NCBI RefSeq assembly: GCF_963082655.1 | Contig: NC_081554.1 | Location: forward strand, 127,881,453 to 127,945,452 | Length of the DNA: 64,000 nucleotides | Origin: Stomoxys calcitrans | Lineage: Eukaryota > Arthropoda > Insecta > Diptera > Muscidae | Direction: 5' to 3' | Shown: positions 52,401 through 62,737 of the stretch, in pieces | Layout of the letters: each line of letters begins with the position of its first letter | How positions within the stretch are numbered: the first letter of the stretch is position 1 | The notes under the pieces: model-generated | Seen by the model: the letters and a program-made list of their open reading frames with translations, nothing else | The model's database searches: none | What the model was told of the DNA's origin: nothing | Translations under genes and position numbers: made by a program

Positions 52401-52866
52401 TCAAGGACTACTAAAATATTACCAGAGCCTTAATGACGCTGCCAAGATAAAAAATTTTCTCTCAAAAACCCGTGTCCAAACTGAAACTTTAGTAGACGAC
52501 ATTGGAGTGAGAGCAGAGACAACAGAGTACATGTTGCCTAGTGGGCGTGGTCCTCATCGCTCCGCCTATGCCAAGACAACATGTTATCTGAACCTGTTGT
52601 ATGGTCCTTATGTTGCACTTTTTCTTCATTTTCTCAAGGACTACTAAAATATTACCAGAGCGTTAATGACGCTGCCAAGATAAAAAATTTTCTCCCAAAA
52701 ACCCATGTCCAAACTGAAACTTTAGTAGACGAAATTGGAGTGAGAGCAGAGACAACAGTGTACATGTTGCCTAGTGAGCGTGGTCCTCATCGCTCCGCCT
52801 ATGCCAAGACAACATGTTATCTGAACCTGTTGTATGGTCCTTATGTTGCACTTTTTCTCCATAGCA
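52401..52866. repeat. 233-bp tandem duplication of chimeric LINE sequence
   Basis: Two units, 52,401-52,633 and 52,634-52,866, each start 'tcaaggactactaaaatatt'. Within a unit the first part is plus-strand LINE linker (NDAAKIKNFL, VQTETLVDDIGVRAETT). The second part is minus-strand RT thumb (GAMRTT, QQVQ). So a sense-to-antisense junction was made first and then duplicated. The units differ at a handful of bases. Confidence 0.7.
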
Positions 52867-53446
52867 GTCCACAAAACAACTGAGGCGTAAGTAAGTATTG
52901 GTCTAATCACGCTCCTGTAGAACCAGTGGACTATCCTCGGATTTAGGCCCCATTTCGAGCCTACGGCCCGTCTACTTAGTGCCCAAGGTATTTGACCTTC
53001 TCAGATATCGAAATCGTCTTATTGAGGAAACGTGGTGCGTTAAATTGGCCCACCTTCGTCATTCTCGTGAACAGGCATATTTCAGTCTTCTCTGGGTTAA
53101 CATTGAGACCTCTGGGTCTAGCCCAGTCATATGCAAGACCCTTTCGGCTCTTCTGCATAGCTCGTTTGGATTCTTAGCACCCTCGATGTGAATGCATACC
53201 GCCAGGGTGAACGTTTTGACATCGAAAGATTCTTCAATTTTATGCACAACCTCGTGCAGGACAGTCTCCACCGACCTTCCCTTGACATAGGCGTGCTGTT
53301 TGTATTTGAGCAGTTCGCTGGATGTCCTACTCTTTATCATGGTGTCCACAATGCGTTCCATGGTTTTGAGTAGAAAGGACGTAAGGCTTAGGGGTCTATA
53401 GGCCTTTGGTGTCGCATAACTTTAACATAACATAACATAACTTAAA
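52722..53446 (-). pseudogene. Antisense LINE RT, 3' side of the nested insertion
   Basis: The minus strand reads ATPKAYRPLSLTSFLLKTME, QHAYVKGRSVETVLHEVVHK and IEGA (box A remnant). It then jumps to GLNVNPEKTEICLFTR and SEKVKYLG, and on to FYRSVIRPILTYASVVLW. Boxes B and C (YADD) are deleted between IEGA and GLNVNP. It continues across the inserted LINE into 57,037-57,260. Confidence 0.75.
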
Positions 53447-53447
53447 C

Positions 53448-53461
53448 ACCACCCTTGCTTC
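53448..53461. repeat. Left target site duplication of the nested LINE
   Basis: 'accacccttgcttc' is repeated exactly at 57,023-57,036, just after the (CAA)n tail. Confidence 0.85.
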
Positions 53462-53545
53462 AATCCCATGGCAGCCGGTTGTACGCACCGGATTGACCCG
53501 ATGTAATCTTCATCGGCAAGGGCTGCCGCCTCAGTGTACGTGTTC
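53462..53545 (+). promoter_or_regulatory. Structured 5' terminus of the LINE
   Basis: 'GGCAGCC' (from about 53,470) can pair with 'GGCTGCC' (about 53,520). Inside them 'CCGATG' pairs with 'CATCGG', and 'GTACGC' can pair with 'GTGTAC' outside the main stem, giving an H-type pseudoknot. The short derivative at 61.7 kb keeps all three pairings and the one at 25.8 kb keeps the main stem, with wobble changes. An internal promoter or RNA element is a guess. Confidence 0.5.
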
Positions 53546-53675
53546 GTCTTTTTTCGTCATGGGAGAGGCACATCCCGGAGTGCCTTCTCCGTACGCTTCT
53601 GGTCCGTGCCGGGATTGAAAAGAACCCCAACCCTGGTTTTGTTCGGTTTGCCAGAACCGCCTTCATCATCGGTCG

Positions 53676-55288
53676 GTGTCGGTGAGGTGTAACCGGTGCT
53701 TGGAGCGGCTACATTTCCGTTCTTGCTCTGGCCTAACTTCGCTACGGGAGTATAGTCATACTGGCTATGTCGCTAGGTGCTGTGCGAACATTGCCAGCAG
53801 TGGGTCACAAGCGTCGCCGTCGTCGCCTTCGGCGTCCTCGTCGTCGGACTATGTGACCCCCCCGACCTCTCCCGTACGGCAATTTATGCAACGACAGCAC
53901 CCTAGCCCTACTATTGCCAGGCCAGTGCCGGGAAGTGTATCGTTCTTGCAGTTAAACTGCAACGGACTGCGTGGCAAGATTGATGAGATCGTAGATTTTA
54001 TGAGTCGGAAGAGCATATCGGTCGCAGCGATCCAGGAGACAAAGCTGACCAACACCTGCAGCTTGCACAGTGTCACGGTTACAATGTGCTACGTAAGGAT
54101 CGCTCAAGGAATGGAGGTGGGGGATTGGCCTTCGTTATACACCATTCCGTGCAGTATAGACCTATCTCGCCTGCGCTTGACGCTAGTGACCCATACATGG
54201 AATGTATGGGGATAACAGTCAGGTCTGGTACTGCCGAGATAGAGATATACAACGTGTATATACCGCCGGTTGGTAGCTGTGTCCCGATTAATGGCCAGGC
54301 TTACAACCCCGACATAAGTGGGTTGCTATCTGGTTATAGTCGTCTGGTTCTGGGGGATTTTAATGCACATCACTCGTCATGGCATTCTCCCCTAGGTAAC
54401 GACCAGCGTGGCATAGCTTTGGCAGAGCAGATAGATAGCTCCACGTTTTGCACGGTAAATGAGGATTACGAGGAGGTTCAGCAGCTCGCCAGACATCTCA
54501 ATTGCATCCCCTGATCTCCTGAGTGACGTATCCTGGCAAGCCGTCATCTCTTTGGGGTCAGACCACCTCCCCATAATTCTCACCATCGACCGACCACCCG
54601 ACTTCATAACCTCTGAGCGCCGGACGTTCATCAATTATAAGAAGGCTGATTGGACTGGCTTCAGAGAGTATACCAATCGCCACTTCAATGAACTGCCACC
54701 CCCCTCTGATGTGCTTGTGGCCGAGAGGAAATTCCGAGACATCATCAACGCAGCAGCCGCTCGCTTTATACCAGCCGGTCGAATACCACAAGTGCGACCC
54801 AATTTCCAGGCGCAAGCAGTGGTACTCGCAGACGAGCGTGATGGGATTCGTGCTATGGACCTCGCTAACCCAAAATCAGCGAGCTGAATCTCGAAATAAA
54901 CAGGGTAGTCAACGAAAATAAGCGGAATTTGTGGCTGGAACACTTGGAGCAATGTAACTTAGGCACCGGTGCAGGCAAACTGTGGGCCACTGTTAAGTCT
55001 CTTTCGAACCCCGGTAGACGGGACGACAGGACCTCAGTCACTTTTGGCGAGATAACCGTGACTGATCCGAAGAGTTGCGCCAGGTTGTTCAACCGTCAAT
55101 TTATTGTGCATCCCGAGAGAGACAGGGCAAGGAGGAGAGCCATTCGCCGTATTCGTGGTCTCCGAGCCGAAGAACAGCCATCACAATTTACCGTGGGCGA
55201 AGTTACGAATGTCATCCGTGGCGCCAAATCATCTAAGGCGTTGGGTCCCGACGGAATCTCTACATTGGATGGATTCACTTTGAGTTGA
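53676..55288 (+). pseudogene. LINE N-terminal, endonuclease and linker region (frames broken)
   Basis: Starts with a Cys/His-rich stretch (CNRCLERLHFRSCSGL, ARCC) like a PHD/zinc motif, then a Ser/Pro-rich spacer. The APE-type endonuclease shows LQLNCNGLRGKIDEI, AAIQETKL, IYNVYIPP, LVLGDFNAHHSSWHS (metal-binding Asp and His) and GSDHLPI (SDH). The linker continues LWATVKSLSNPGRR and FTVGEVTNVIRGAKSSKALGPDGIST. At least three frame shifts and a small deletion near 55,270 interrupt it. The enzyme would nick target DNA to prime reverse transcription. Confidence 0.75.
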
Positions 55289-55349
55289 GTACCTTACCAC
55301 TGTCCTCAACCTGTCATTGAACTCTCTTATAGTTCCCGATGTCTAGAAA

Positions 55350-56916
55350 ATGGGCAAAGTGATCCCGCTACTGAAGCCTGGAAAAGACCCGAGTTTGGGG
55401 GAGTCGTACAGACCGATCTCCCTTCTCTCACCAGTGGCAAAGACGCTTGAGGCATTACTCCTCCCGAGCCTCGTAGGAGAATTTCCATTCGGCGATCATC
55501 AACATGGATTTCGGAGACTGCACAGCACAATAACAGCTTTCCATGCCATCACCGCACACATTTGCTATGGCTTCAATCAGCCCAGGCCATGTGATAGAAC
55601 GGTCCTCGTGGCACTGGACCTATCGAAGGCATTCGACACGGTCAGCCATGCCAAATTATTTGAGGACATCGCCAACACGTCCCTCCAGCCAGGCCTGAAA
55701 CGTTGGGTCGCGAATTATCTGTGGGGCCCCAAGTCATTTGTGGAATTTAGGGATAAGAAGTCGAAACACCGTAGAGTGAAACAGGGAGTTCCCCAAGGTG
55801 GGGTGATATCTCCGGCTCTGTTTAACCTCTACCTATCCTCCATCCCACCCCCTCCAGACGACATAGAGATCATATCATATGCGGACGATTGTACGATCAT
55901 GGCATCAGGCCCCCCACCCATTGATGACATCTGCGATAGGTTGAACATCTACCTCAACGAGCTTGCCTCATATTTCGCTGCAAGAAATCTGAAGATATCC
56001 GCCACCAAATCTTCAGCCACACTGTTCACTACAAATACGGGTGAGGTGAATACTGAGCTGACTGTGATGGTCGATGGAGAAATGATTCCGACCATCAAGT
56101 GTCCCAAAATACTTGGCGTCACATTTGACAGCTCCTACACTTTCTCCCCACATGCCACAGCAATCTGCAATAAAGTCAAAAGTAGAAACAAGGTCCTCAA
56201 GTCACTCGCTGGCAGCACTTGGGGTGCAGACAAAGAAACCTTGTTGACCACGTACAAACCAATTGGCCGGTCTGTGGTAAGTTATGCAGCGCCAGTGTGG
56301 TCACGTCAACTTTGTGACACGCAGTAGAATAATATTCAGATCTGTCAGAATGCCGCCCTCCGAACTGCGACGGGCTGTCTCCTCAGTTCTCATGTGGACC
56401 ACCTCCATCAGGAGACAAAGATCCTACCAGTGCGAAGACATAACTACATGCTGTCTAAGCAATACCTTTTGGGCTGTTATCGCAAAAAGTCATCCAAATC
56501 ATCATCTTGTGGATAGATACCCACCGCCCAGAAGCCTTAAGGTAGATCTACACGATCTAGAGCGTGAGGTTCAGCGCTACAAGAGAGAACCTCTAGATCA
56601 AGCGGCATATCAAGCGAGTCTGAACAACATTCATGCAGACACGGTAGCAGACGCGCTAATTGGCTACCGGGTGAATGTAGTCCTTGGAGAACGACCGCCA
56701 CCCATTGCACCCGAAGAAATCGACCTCTCCCGGCAAACCAGAGTGGTTCTGGCTCAATTACGTTCCGGCAGATGCAGCCACCTCAATTCCAACAGAGCTA
56801 GGATTGATGCCGACGTGCAAGATGTATGTCCCGATTGTAACCAGGGACCGCATGATACACGTCGCCTGTTTAACTGCCCGGCCAGACCCACTCGACTCAG
56901 ACCCAGATCCCTGTGA
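55350..56916 (+). pseudogene. LINE reverse transcriptase and C-terminal zinc knuckle
   Basis: The longest open stretch (325 residues) has SYRPISLLSP (19-28), VALDLSKAFDTVSH (box A, D90), QGVPQGGVISPALFN (box B) and ISYADDCTI (box C, YADD at 177-180). It closes with KILGVTFDSSYTF. The catalytic core is complete. A TGG-to-TAG change at 56,325 (after DTQ) and a frameshift near 56,490 in an A run then break it. The tail resumes with HHLVDRYPPPRSLKV and a CPDCNQGPHDTRRLFNC knuckle. Target-primed reverse transcription is its family role. Confidence 0.8.
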
Positions 56917-57022
56917 ACGCACCCCATCTTAGTCGCGGAATTCCTGGGTCTTGACACTCAACACAATCAAGCAGACGAAAGATAGAACACAATAAACTGC
57001 TACAACAACAACAACAACAACA

Positions 57023-57036
57023 ACCACCCTTGCTTC
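57023..57036. repeat. Right target site duplication of the nested LINE
   Basis: Exact copy of 53,448-53,461. Confidence 0.85.
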
Positions 57037-57260
57037 CTGCCAGGCTTTCGGAGTATATGTAAGTCCTAGGCACGCTGTGAATATTTTGGCCAGATGAGGC
57101 GCAAGATAGTCTGCCTCTTTCTGTAGTAACGCCGGAAATATTCCATCAGGCCCGGGTGACTTGAATGGTTTGAAGCTCCTCAATGATTCCTTCACCATGA
57201 ATTCCGTAATTATAAACCTTCGATCAACGTCATTATTCCAAGATACCGGTGTATCCGTGA
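57037..57260 (-). pseudogene. Antisense LINE RT, 5' side of the nested insertion
   Basis: The minus strand reads WNNDVDRRFI, VKESLRSFKPFKSPGPDGIF, LAPHLAKIFTACLGL and TPKAWQEARVV, the RT entry region (FKSPGPDGI) of I/LOA/R1-type LINEs. Removing the nested LINE brings ARVV next to ATPKAYRP at 53,446, apart from a short CATAA-repeat patch. Confidence 0.75.
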
Positions 57261-59065
57261 GTCCCGTCGTATCCTGTGGAAATTAAGATAAAATTGAAAA
57301 AAAAAACATCTGAAACTTGGAATAATTAAAAATGGGAGAATTTGCAAATATTGTCGATAGGAAATAACCCATTAAGTTTAATCTACAGCTCTTCCTTGCC
57401 GCTACCCAACTAACTGAGCTCAGCTAATAGTATAAGAATCCGAACGGAAGTTCCTCACACTCTTGTGGCCAAGTAAAAGCAACAAAAACAGCCTTTGCAG
57501 TTTCCCTAAAACAACTTCTTATAAAAATGTAAAAAAAATCAGATAAAGAAAGACAATGTCAATATAAAAAAAACTGAAATAAAAGGCATAAACACTTAAT
57601 ACAATAAATACCTAAAATAATAAAAATAATAAAAACTATATATGAATGACTCTAAAAAAACTATTGTATTTAAATGTTAATTCTCGTTTTTCTGTGAGCC
57701 CAACAACGCCCATTTATGGTTGTGTTAATTTCCGTCAGGCGGATAACCTCATGAGTTTATTGGTGGTGAGGAGCAAATCTCTTGTTTATCTCAGTACCTT
57801 TGGTGTCATTGTGAGAATATAATTATCTTATGAGGCATTTATCTGATTAACTTTATTAATTTGCCAATCTGCACATCCACCCAAACTGGCATACGGTACC
57901 AATCTATCGCTATGATTGGAATCTCATATAGGGGGCGCATTACCTCACCGGGTGACACGTTTGATTATTATTTATTAAATTACATTACATTTAAATTATT
58001 TATTAAATTACAAACACCTTTGACGCGAACAACCAAACTTTAGTCTCAATTGCTCAAAAGTTTCCCTTTTTGTAAGATTTCGTTTCCACTCAAAATTCCA
58101 ACGCAGCCATTTTTCGTTCTGAAAAGACGTACTTACTTTCTATGCCTTTTCATTTTCTACATTTTTTTCTTTATCGTTAGTTTCCATCTTAACTCTTATC
58201 TTTTTCTTCCCTTATTCGACAATTTCGTACAGTGTATTTTCTATGAGAAATATTTTTATAAGAAAAAAGCCAAATTTATGAGAAAAAGGCCAATTAATAA
58301 ATTCCACAATTCCTGGGGCAAAACTGGCATTGGTGGATGTAGCACAAGATGCTGTTGCTGACCTCATCCCCATTATCATGCCTTCGGGCTCAAAATTTCT
58401 GATAAAGTCCACAGCCATACCATGTGGTACATTCACCAATGCCAGCAAATGGAATTCATTTGGGTTCGGGAAATCTGCGGTACAACCCAACCGCAAAACC
58501 ACAAAAAAAACTAGGCAGAAGACATAGATGCCTACCGGACAACACCAGCCCTGTCACCAAACAACTACACACAATTGGCCACAACGACACAACCATAACC
58601 TGGACTCGACAGACCACCAGACAACATAATAATGTGGCTGTCGTCTCGCGCGTATCCAGGAGTTCTCTCCAACTCCTCAAGCAAGTCCTCCAACTCCCAG
58701 TTGGAGAATAACGTGGTTGTGCAGGCCTCCAAGTAGGACTCGTGGCCTCACTCGCCGGGAGGTCCATGCAAAAAATTTCCTCGCGTCCGTCCGACAGTGC
58801 AGTTTGATAGGACCCACAACAATTAGGTTTATAGGCCCGATTTCAGAGAATTTTTTATTCACAAATTTCTTAATTGAACCATGTTTTTAATTTTTTCTGT
58901 ACAGAAAAGAAAAGTTTGTTTATTTTTCTTAATACTGTGTTGTTGATTATGCTTGAACCGTTGAGTGAAGCGTATGTTTTGTTATTTCGCTCCGCAAGAA
59001 TTTTGCTGTAACTCGTAATAGGTAATTATTTTGGGAAGAAAAATTTAAATCACTCAAGGATCAGT
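57261..59065. other. Unassigned region
   Basis: No gene I can name. Open frames around 58,200-58,860 on both strands are weakly protein-like (for example minus-strand TPGYARDDSH), but none matches a family I recognise. It could be a decayed retroelement. Confidence 0.35.
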
Positions 59066-59199
59066 GCTATGATCAGTGTTGCAGTTCCTGGTAGGTTCCT
59101 ACCAAAATTGGAAGGTTTTTTTTCCCTTGGTAGGCTGACCTTAATTTATGAAAGGGTTTTCCAACATATACGACATAAAGTTAGTTATTAAAAAAACTG

Positions 59200-60110
59200 C
59201 AGGCGCTTCTGTTCATAACCGGGGCTATGGGCACTACTGAGACAAGGTCCCTAGAAGTTATGATGGGAATCCAGCAGATCGATTTGTTTATAAAGGCGTC
59301 GCCAGAGAGAATCTATGTAGACTATTACAGCTTGACCTGCTTAGGAAAACTCCAGTTAGCCATACCTGTATACTGGACAGCAAATTGAAAGAACTGCAGA
59401 CGAACTTATAAGTAGGGACGGAAATAGTAAAGGGCCGACTATATATTAGGATACCGTCTCTGACGGAATGCGTATGACTGCAGCATTTTCTAGGCAAAGG
59501 TCTTGGAGATAACTAGGGGGGCAGAGATTATGCTATCCAGAGGTATAGATCGATTAATATCTGTATCTGCAGCGATAGTCAAGAAGCATTGAAGGCTTTA
59601 GTCGGCACTAGGATAAGATCTTAAGTTTTGTGTCGCTGTCGAAAGGTCTTAAATTGTCTTCAGAGGAATCATAATCTGGCTTTATGCTGGTTTGCCGGAA
59701 TTAAGGATATCATAGGAAATGAGAAGGCGGACATGTTTGCGAGATTGGGAGCAAGCCTTACTCTTGTTTCAATATAGGATGTATACCCACCACTATCGAA
59801 AATTTTCTATGAAATTAAGGAGCGTTATAAGGATACATGATTAAATCACTGCAATTTAACAGCCGGATATGAACTAACAAAGCTTCTATGGGACGAACAC
59901 TCGAAAACGAACTTAGATAGTCTATTGTCAATTGAAAAGGCACATCTGAGTATGGTTATCGGAATTATAACAGGACATAATAAGTTATGTAAACATATGT
60001 CTCGTATTGGATTCAGAAATGATGACATCTGTCGGTGATGTTATGAGATCGAGGACGTTATTTGTAATTGTATCCATCTGAGATTTTGAGGGCAGGTGCA
60101 TCCGTCTTCC
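59200..60110 (+). pseudogene. LINE RT thumb, RNase H and C-terminal zinc-knuckle fragment
   Basis: Frames give RSLEVMMGIQQIDLFIKGVA (thumb), CICSDSQEALKALVG (RNase H Asp) and AGIKDIIGNEKADMFARLGA (the GNEKAD block). The C-terminal part has ELTKLLWDEHSKTNL, LSMVIGIITGHNKLCKHM and ICR.CYEIEDV. Stops and frame shifts are frequent. It is the same domain as at 1,640-2,090 but a different copy. Confidence 0.7.
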
Positions 60111-60164
60111 AGAATAAACAAAAAAAAAAAACGCCGATTCGGAAGATATTGATTTGGGTCCTTT

Positions 60165-60272
60165 TTATATTAAGCCATCGATATAAACTTTATGGGGTTT
60201 AAAATATATATTTTGATGCTTTGCAAATGGAACGACAAAATGGCCAACTCTTTGGTGGTGGATATAAAAACA
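60165..60272 (-). repeat. Old HINE terminal fragment
   Basis: 'gatataaactttatggggtt', 'gatgctttgcaaatggaacg' and 'tggtggtggatataaaaa' are a decayed version of the HINE 5' core and end. Confidence 0.5.
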
Positions 60273-60399
60273 TATGCCGCATTCTTGGCTTGTAGAACAT
60301 TTGGTAGGTTTTGATCGAGTTTTGGTAGGAAATAATTTTCTTGAGTGGCAACACTAGCTACGATAGTGCTATACATTAGGCGGTTGATGATCTGCCTCT

Positions 60400-61310
60400 G
60401 TTTCCAATAGGAGCGGCGGATCTAAGACCGGGTGTAGGCTTAGAATGGACTCCAAAGACCCAACAGTATACTCCGATGTTCTTGCGGAATTTCCTGGGTC
60501 TCCTCCATCGGTCTCGGACCGATACAGACTAATTGTGCGCTAAAAAAGATTGGTGAGATCTGTCAACGTACAGCACTATATTTAGTCAAGAAGAAAGATA
60601 TTCCTTCTCGACCAATGGCGCAATGTTGGATACCAAGGATTCCCTCAGATCCTGAATCCAGACTTGGAAGACTAGAGAATGTAATCCCAATCTTTCAACC
60701 ACCGACTGGAAGATTGGTAGATTGGATGAGGCTGATTGTGACCGGAGACATGTAGTATTCGTACTAAATTCCGGCTGTCTCGCAGACCTCTACAAGACTG
60801 AAGGGGTTGTGTCCTACGGATTCAAAAAGTTGTAACTGAAGGTCTATAGAAGTGGTGGGGTTGGGGAATCAGAAGACGACTTAGCATTTGTTGCTGAACA
60901 CTTCTTGAGGAACTATCGACCACATCGCTAAAGTCTGGTGGATTGCAGGAGACTGAAAATCCCCCTGCCACAATCGAGACAGGAGTGGAAGGCATCGAAT
61001 CGGGAGCCGACATGCCCTGTGTGGCTCCCGATGGGTTTATCCAGTCGGATTGGGCTCAAGATGTGCGCCAGAGAGGAAGCAGGGAACTCAAAAAGTACGT
61101 TTTCAGTGTCCTGAGGAAGAGAGATTCCACAGCTTTCTCACCTGCCACTGAGTGCGTACGGAAGCTCATAATGGCAAAATCTAACGAATCTTGTGAGGAT
61201 GAACTCCTGGCGGAATCAGGAAACGAGGCTAACGCAACAGTGTTGGAAGTTCTGAATCCTGACTATGGTGCGGTTTCTACAGATAAATCTCCACCATTGT
61301 AAGGACGCTT
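60400..61310 (+). pseudogene. LINE ORF1-like (gag-type) fragment
   Basis: One run of frames gives LPSIPSDPESRL-like sequence (IPRIPSDPESRLGRLENVIP). Then come DWKIGRLDEADCDRRHVVFV, LNSGCLADLYKTEGVVSYGF and KKL.LKVY. This resembles the DUF4780-type C-terminal domain of ORF1 in R1/LOA-like LINEs. An acidic stretch (PPATIETGVEGIESGADMP) follows. Stops are present at about 60,542 and 60,833. Position directly before an endonuclease supports ORF1. Confidence 0.5.
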
Positions 61311-61319
61311 CGGCGGCAC

Positions 61320-62000
61320 TATAGGTCCTCTTGATGACAGGGGGATTTGACGTGGTTCTTATCCAGGAATAATGGGTGTGTGAAGGAATGCCCCGTGGAC
61401 TAAGAATTCGGGGATTAAAACTACTCAAGGGTACGGGGAAAGCGAGACACAGAGCCTGTTTTCTTGCAAAGAGAAGTCTAAATGTTTTTCTATTTCCGTC
61501 GCTAAGCACTGAAGATTCAGTAGTAGCCAGTCTTGAAATAAATAAGACCCATTACTGGATGGCACACGATTCAGAGATGCCGCCTTCAAACCTTAAGTTG
61601 CTGGTTGAAGCCGCTTCTGCAGGGAAGAAGAGCCACATTGTAGGAAGTGATGCTAATGTACAACACCAGATATGGGGACAATCACATGGCAGCTGGTTGT
61701 ACGTACCGAATTGACCCGATGAATTTCTTCATCGGCAAGGGCTGCCGCCTCAGTGTACTACACACTGCTACAACAACAACAACCAGATATGGGGAAGTTC
61801 GGATGTCAAGGAAAGGGATGAGCTGCTCATCGAATATATTATAAGTTGCAATCTGGCGATTTGTAATAAAGGGGATAAACCGTACTCTATTACCAGGAAC
61901 AGGCAGGAGGTACTAGATATTACCTGTGTGTCGGAAATATAAGCGCAAGAATATGTGACTAGGAAGTGTTGGATGACCACAGATTCTCCGATCATCGTTA
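61320..62000 (+). pseudogene. LINE endonuclease domain, split by a SINE-like derivative
   Basis: Reads MTGGFDVVLIQE, MPRGLRIRGLKLL, INKTHYWMAHDSE, HIVGSDANVQHQIWG, then after a 117-bp gap WGSSDVKERDELLIEYI, LAICNKGDKPYSI and RQEVLDIT. These are APE-type endonuclease blocks (SDAN, NRQEVLDIT) like the fragment at 51,741. The 103-bp insertion plus one 14-bp duplication accounts for the gap. Confidence 0.7.
61679..61781 (+). mobile_element. SINE-like, internally deleted LINE derivative (copy 2)
   Basis: The 103-bp insert has the LINE 5' end ('catggcagctggttgtac', 'ggctgccgcctcagtgtac') joined to the LINE 3' end ('actgctacaacaacaacaa'). It is flanked by exact 14-bp repeats 'accagatatgggga' at 61,665-61,678 and 61,782-61,795. 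The 14-bp duplication length equals that of the 3.56-kb LINE at 53.5 kb. Confidence 0.75.
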
Positions 62001-62159
62001 AATTAGTTCCAGCTTTGGATAAAATACTGCAAAGTGGTCCCTCGGCTAAACAGAAGAAAGGCGGATTTGGATAAATTTCGGCAAAATTCTGCACGTCTAC
62101 CCCTTCTAGACCAGAAAAGGAAGTGACAACTACGAAATGACTCGCTTGTGTCAGCATGT

Positions 62160-62555
62160 CTTAGTGCCAAGCCAAGGGGCAAACAGAGACCGCCATGGTG
62201 GACCCCATAGCTGGTTGGTCTATAGAAGAACTGCGGAAAACTCTTCAACACAGCAAAAGCCAAAAGAGCACCACACAATTGGGACATCTTTGAGCTAAGA
62301 AAATGTAAGAATGTATGGACAATGTCTAGTGAGGAAACACAAGAACTACTCGCTGATACACATTTCCCGCTTGTCACTGATGTGCATTCGTCGGAGGCCA
62401 TTAGGGAAATTGTGTCTGAGCCGAAAATAGTTTGGGCGATAAGAAGTTTTGACTCCTTTAAGTCGCCTGGCCCTGATGATGTTTCCCCCCCTTGAACTAT
62501 AAGCTGTGTCAGATAGACTGGTTCCTTGGCTTAGGGAGATATACTCTGCTTGCAA
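62160..62555 (+). pseudogene. LINE linker and RT entry region
   Basis: Reads KPRGKQRPPWWTP, LRKNCGKLFNTAKAK, ELLADTHFPLVTD and IVWAIRSFDSFKSPGPDDVS, the linker and FKSPGPDG block that precede RT in I/LOA/R1-type LINEs. It is disrupted after about 62,555, and RT resumes at about 62,985. Confidence 0.65.
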
Positions 62556-62737
62556 TTAAATACTTGTGGTATTGATACTTTGTTTTTACATTTTAATTTA
62601 ATCAAGTATGGTTTGTTCTTGAATGTATATTAGAAGCATAATTTTTCGTTTTTCTTGTCAGTCGTACAAAACTTTTTCTTCAATAAAAACCTTTTCTTGT
62701 ATTACCCTAAACATTTTAATTTGTTGAAAGTTATCTA
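62556..62737. other. Unassigned AT-rich insert
   Basis: It separates the two RT halves together with the mariner MITE. Its own origin is not recognisable. Confidence 0.35.

Larger units (their letters stand above)
53462..57022 (+). mobile_element. Near full-length non-LTR retrotransposon (Jockey/CR1-group-like), 3.56 kb
   Basis: The element starts 'aatcccatggcagccgg' and ends with a (CAA)n tail (57,001-57,022), flanked by a 14-bp direct repeat. In order it carries a Cys-rich region, endonuclease, RT and a C-terminal CxxC zinc-knuckle. RT motif style (LKPGKDPSLGESYRPISLLS) matches insect LINEs usually labelled 'mobile element jockey'; clade is not certain. It lies inside an antisense LINE. 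Frame breaks near 54,100, 54,500, 54,885, 55,285, 56,325 and 56,490 show it is inactive. Confidence 0.8.
59074..60356. mobile_element. hAT-like nonautonomous element with 8-bp target duplication
   Basis: The left end 'cagtgttgcagttcctgg' and the inverted right end (minus strand 'tagtgttgccactc') match over the first nine bases except the first. Both ends carry repeated 'ggtagg' words. The flanks are 'gctatgat' (59,066-59,073) and 'gctacgat' (60,357-60,364), an 8-bp duplication with one change, as for hAT elements. Inside is LINE RNase H sequence and a HINE end fragment rather than a transposase. Confidence 0.55.

Noticed and set aside
53462..53545. HDV-like self-cleaving ribozyme at the LINE 5' end
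   Set aside because: P1- and P2-like pairings exist, but only six bases separate the P1 and P2 3' strands. There is no room for P4 and the catalytic-C joining segment, so the topology does not fit.
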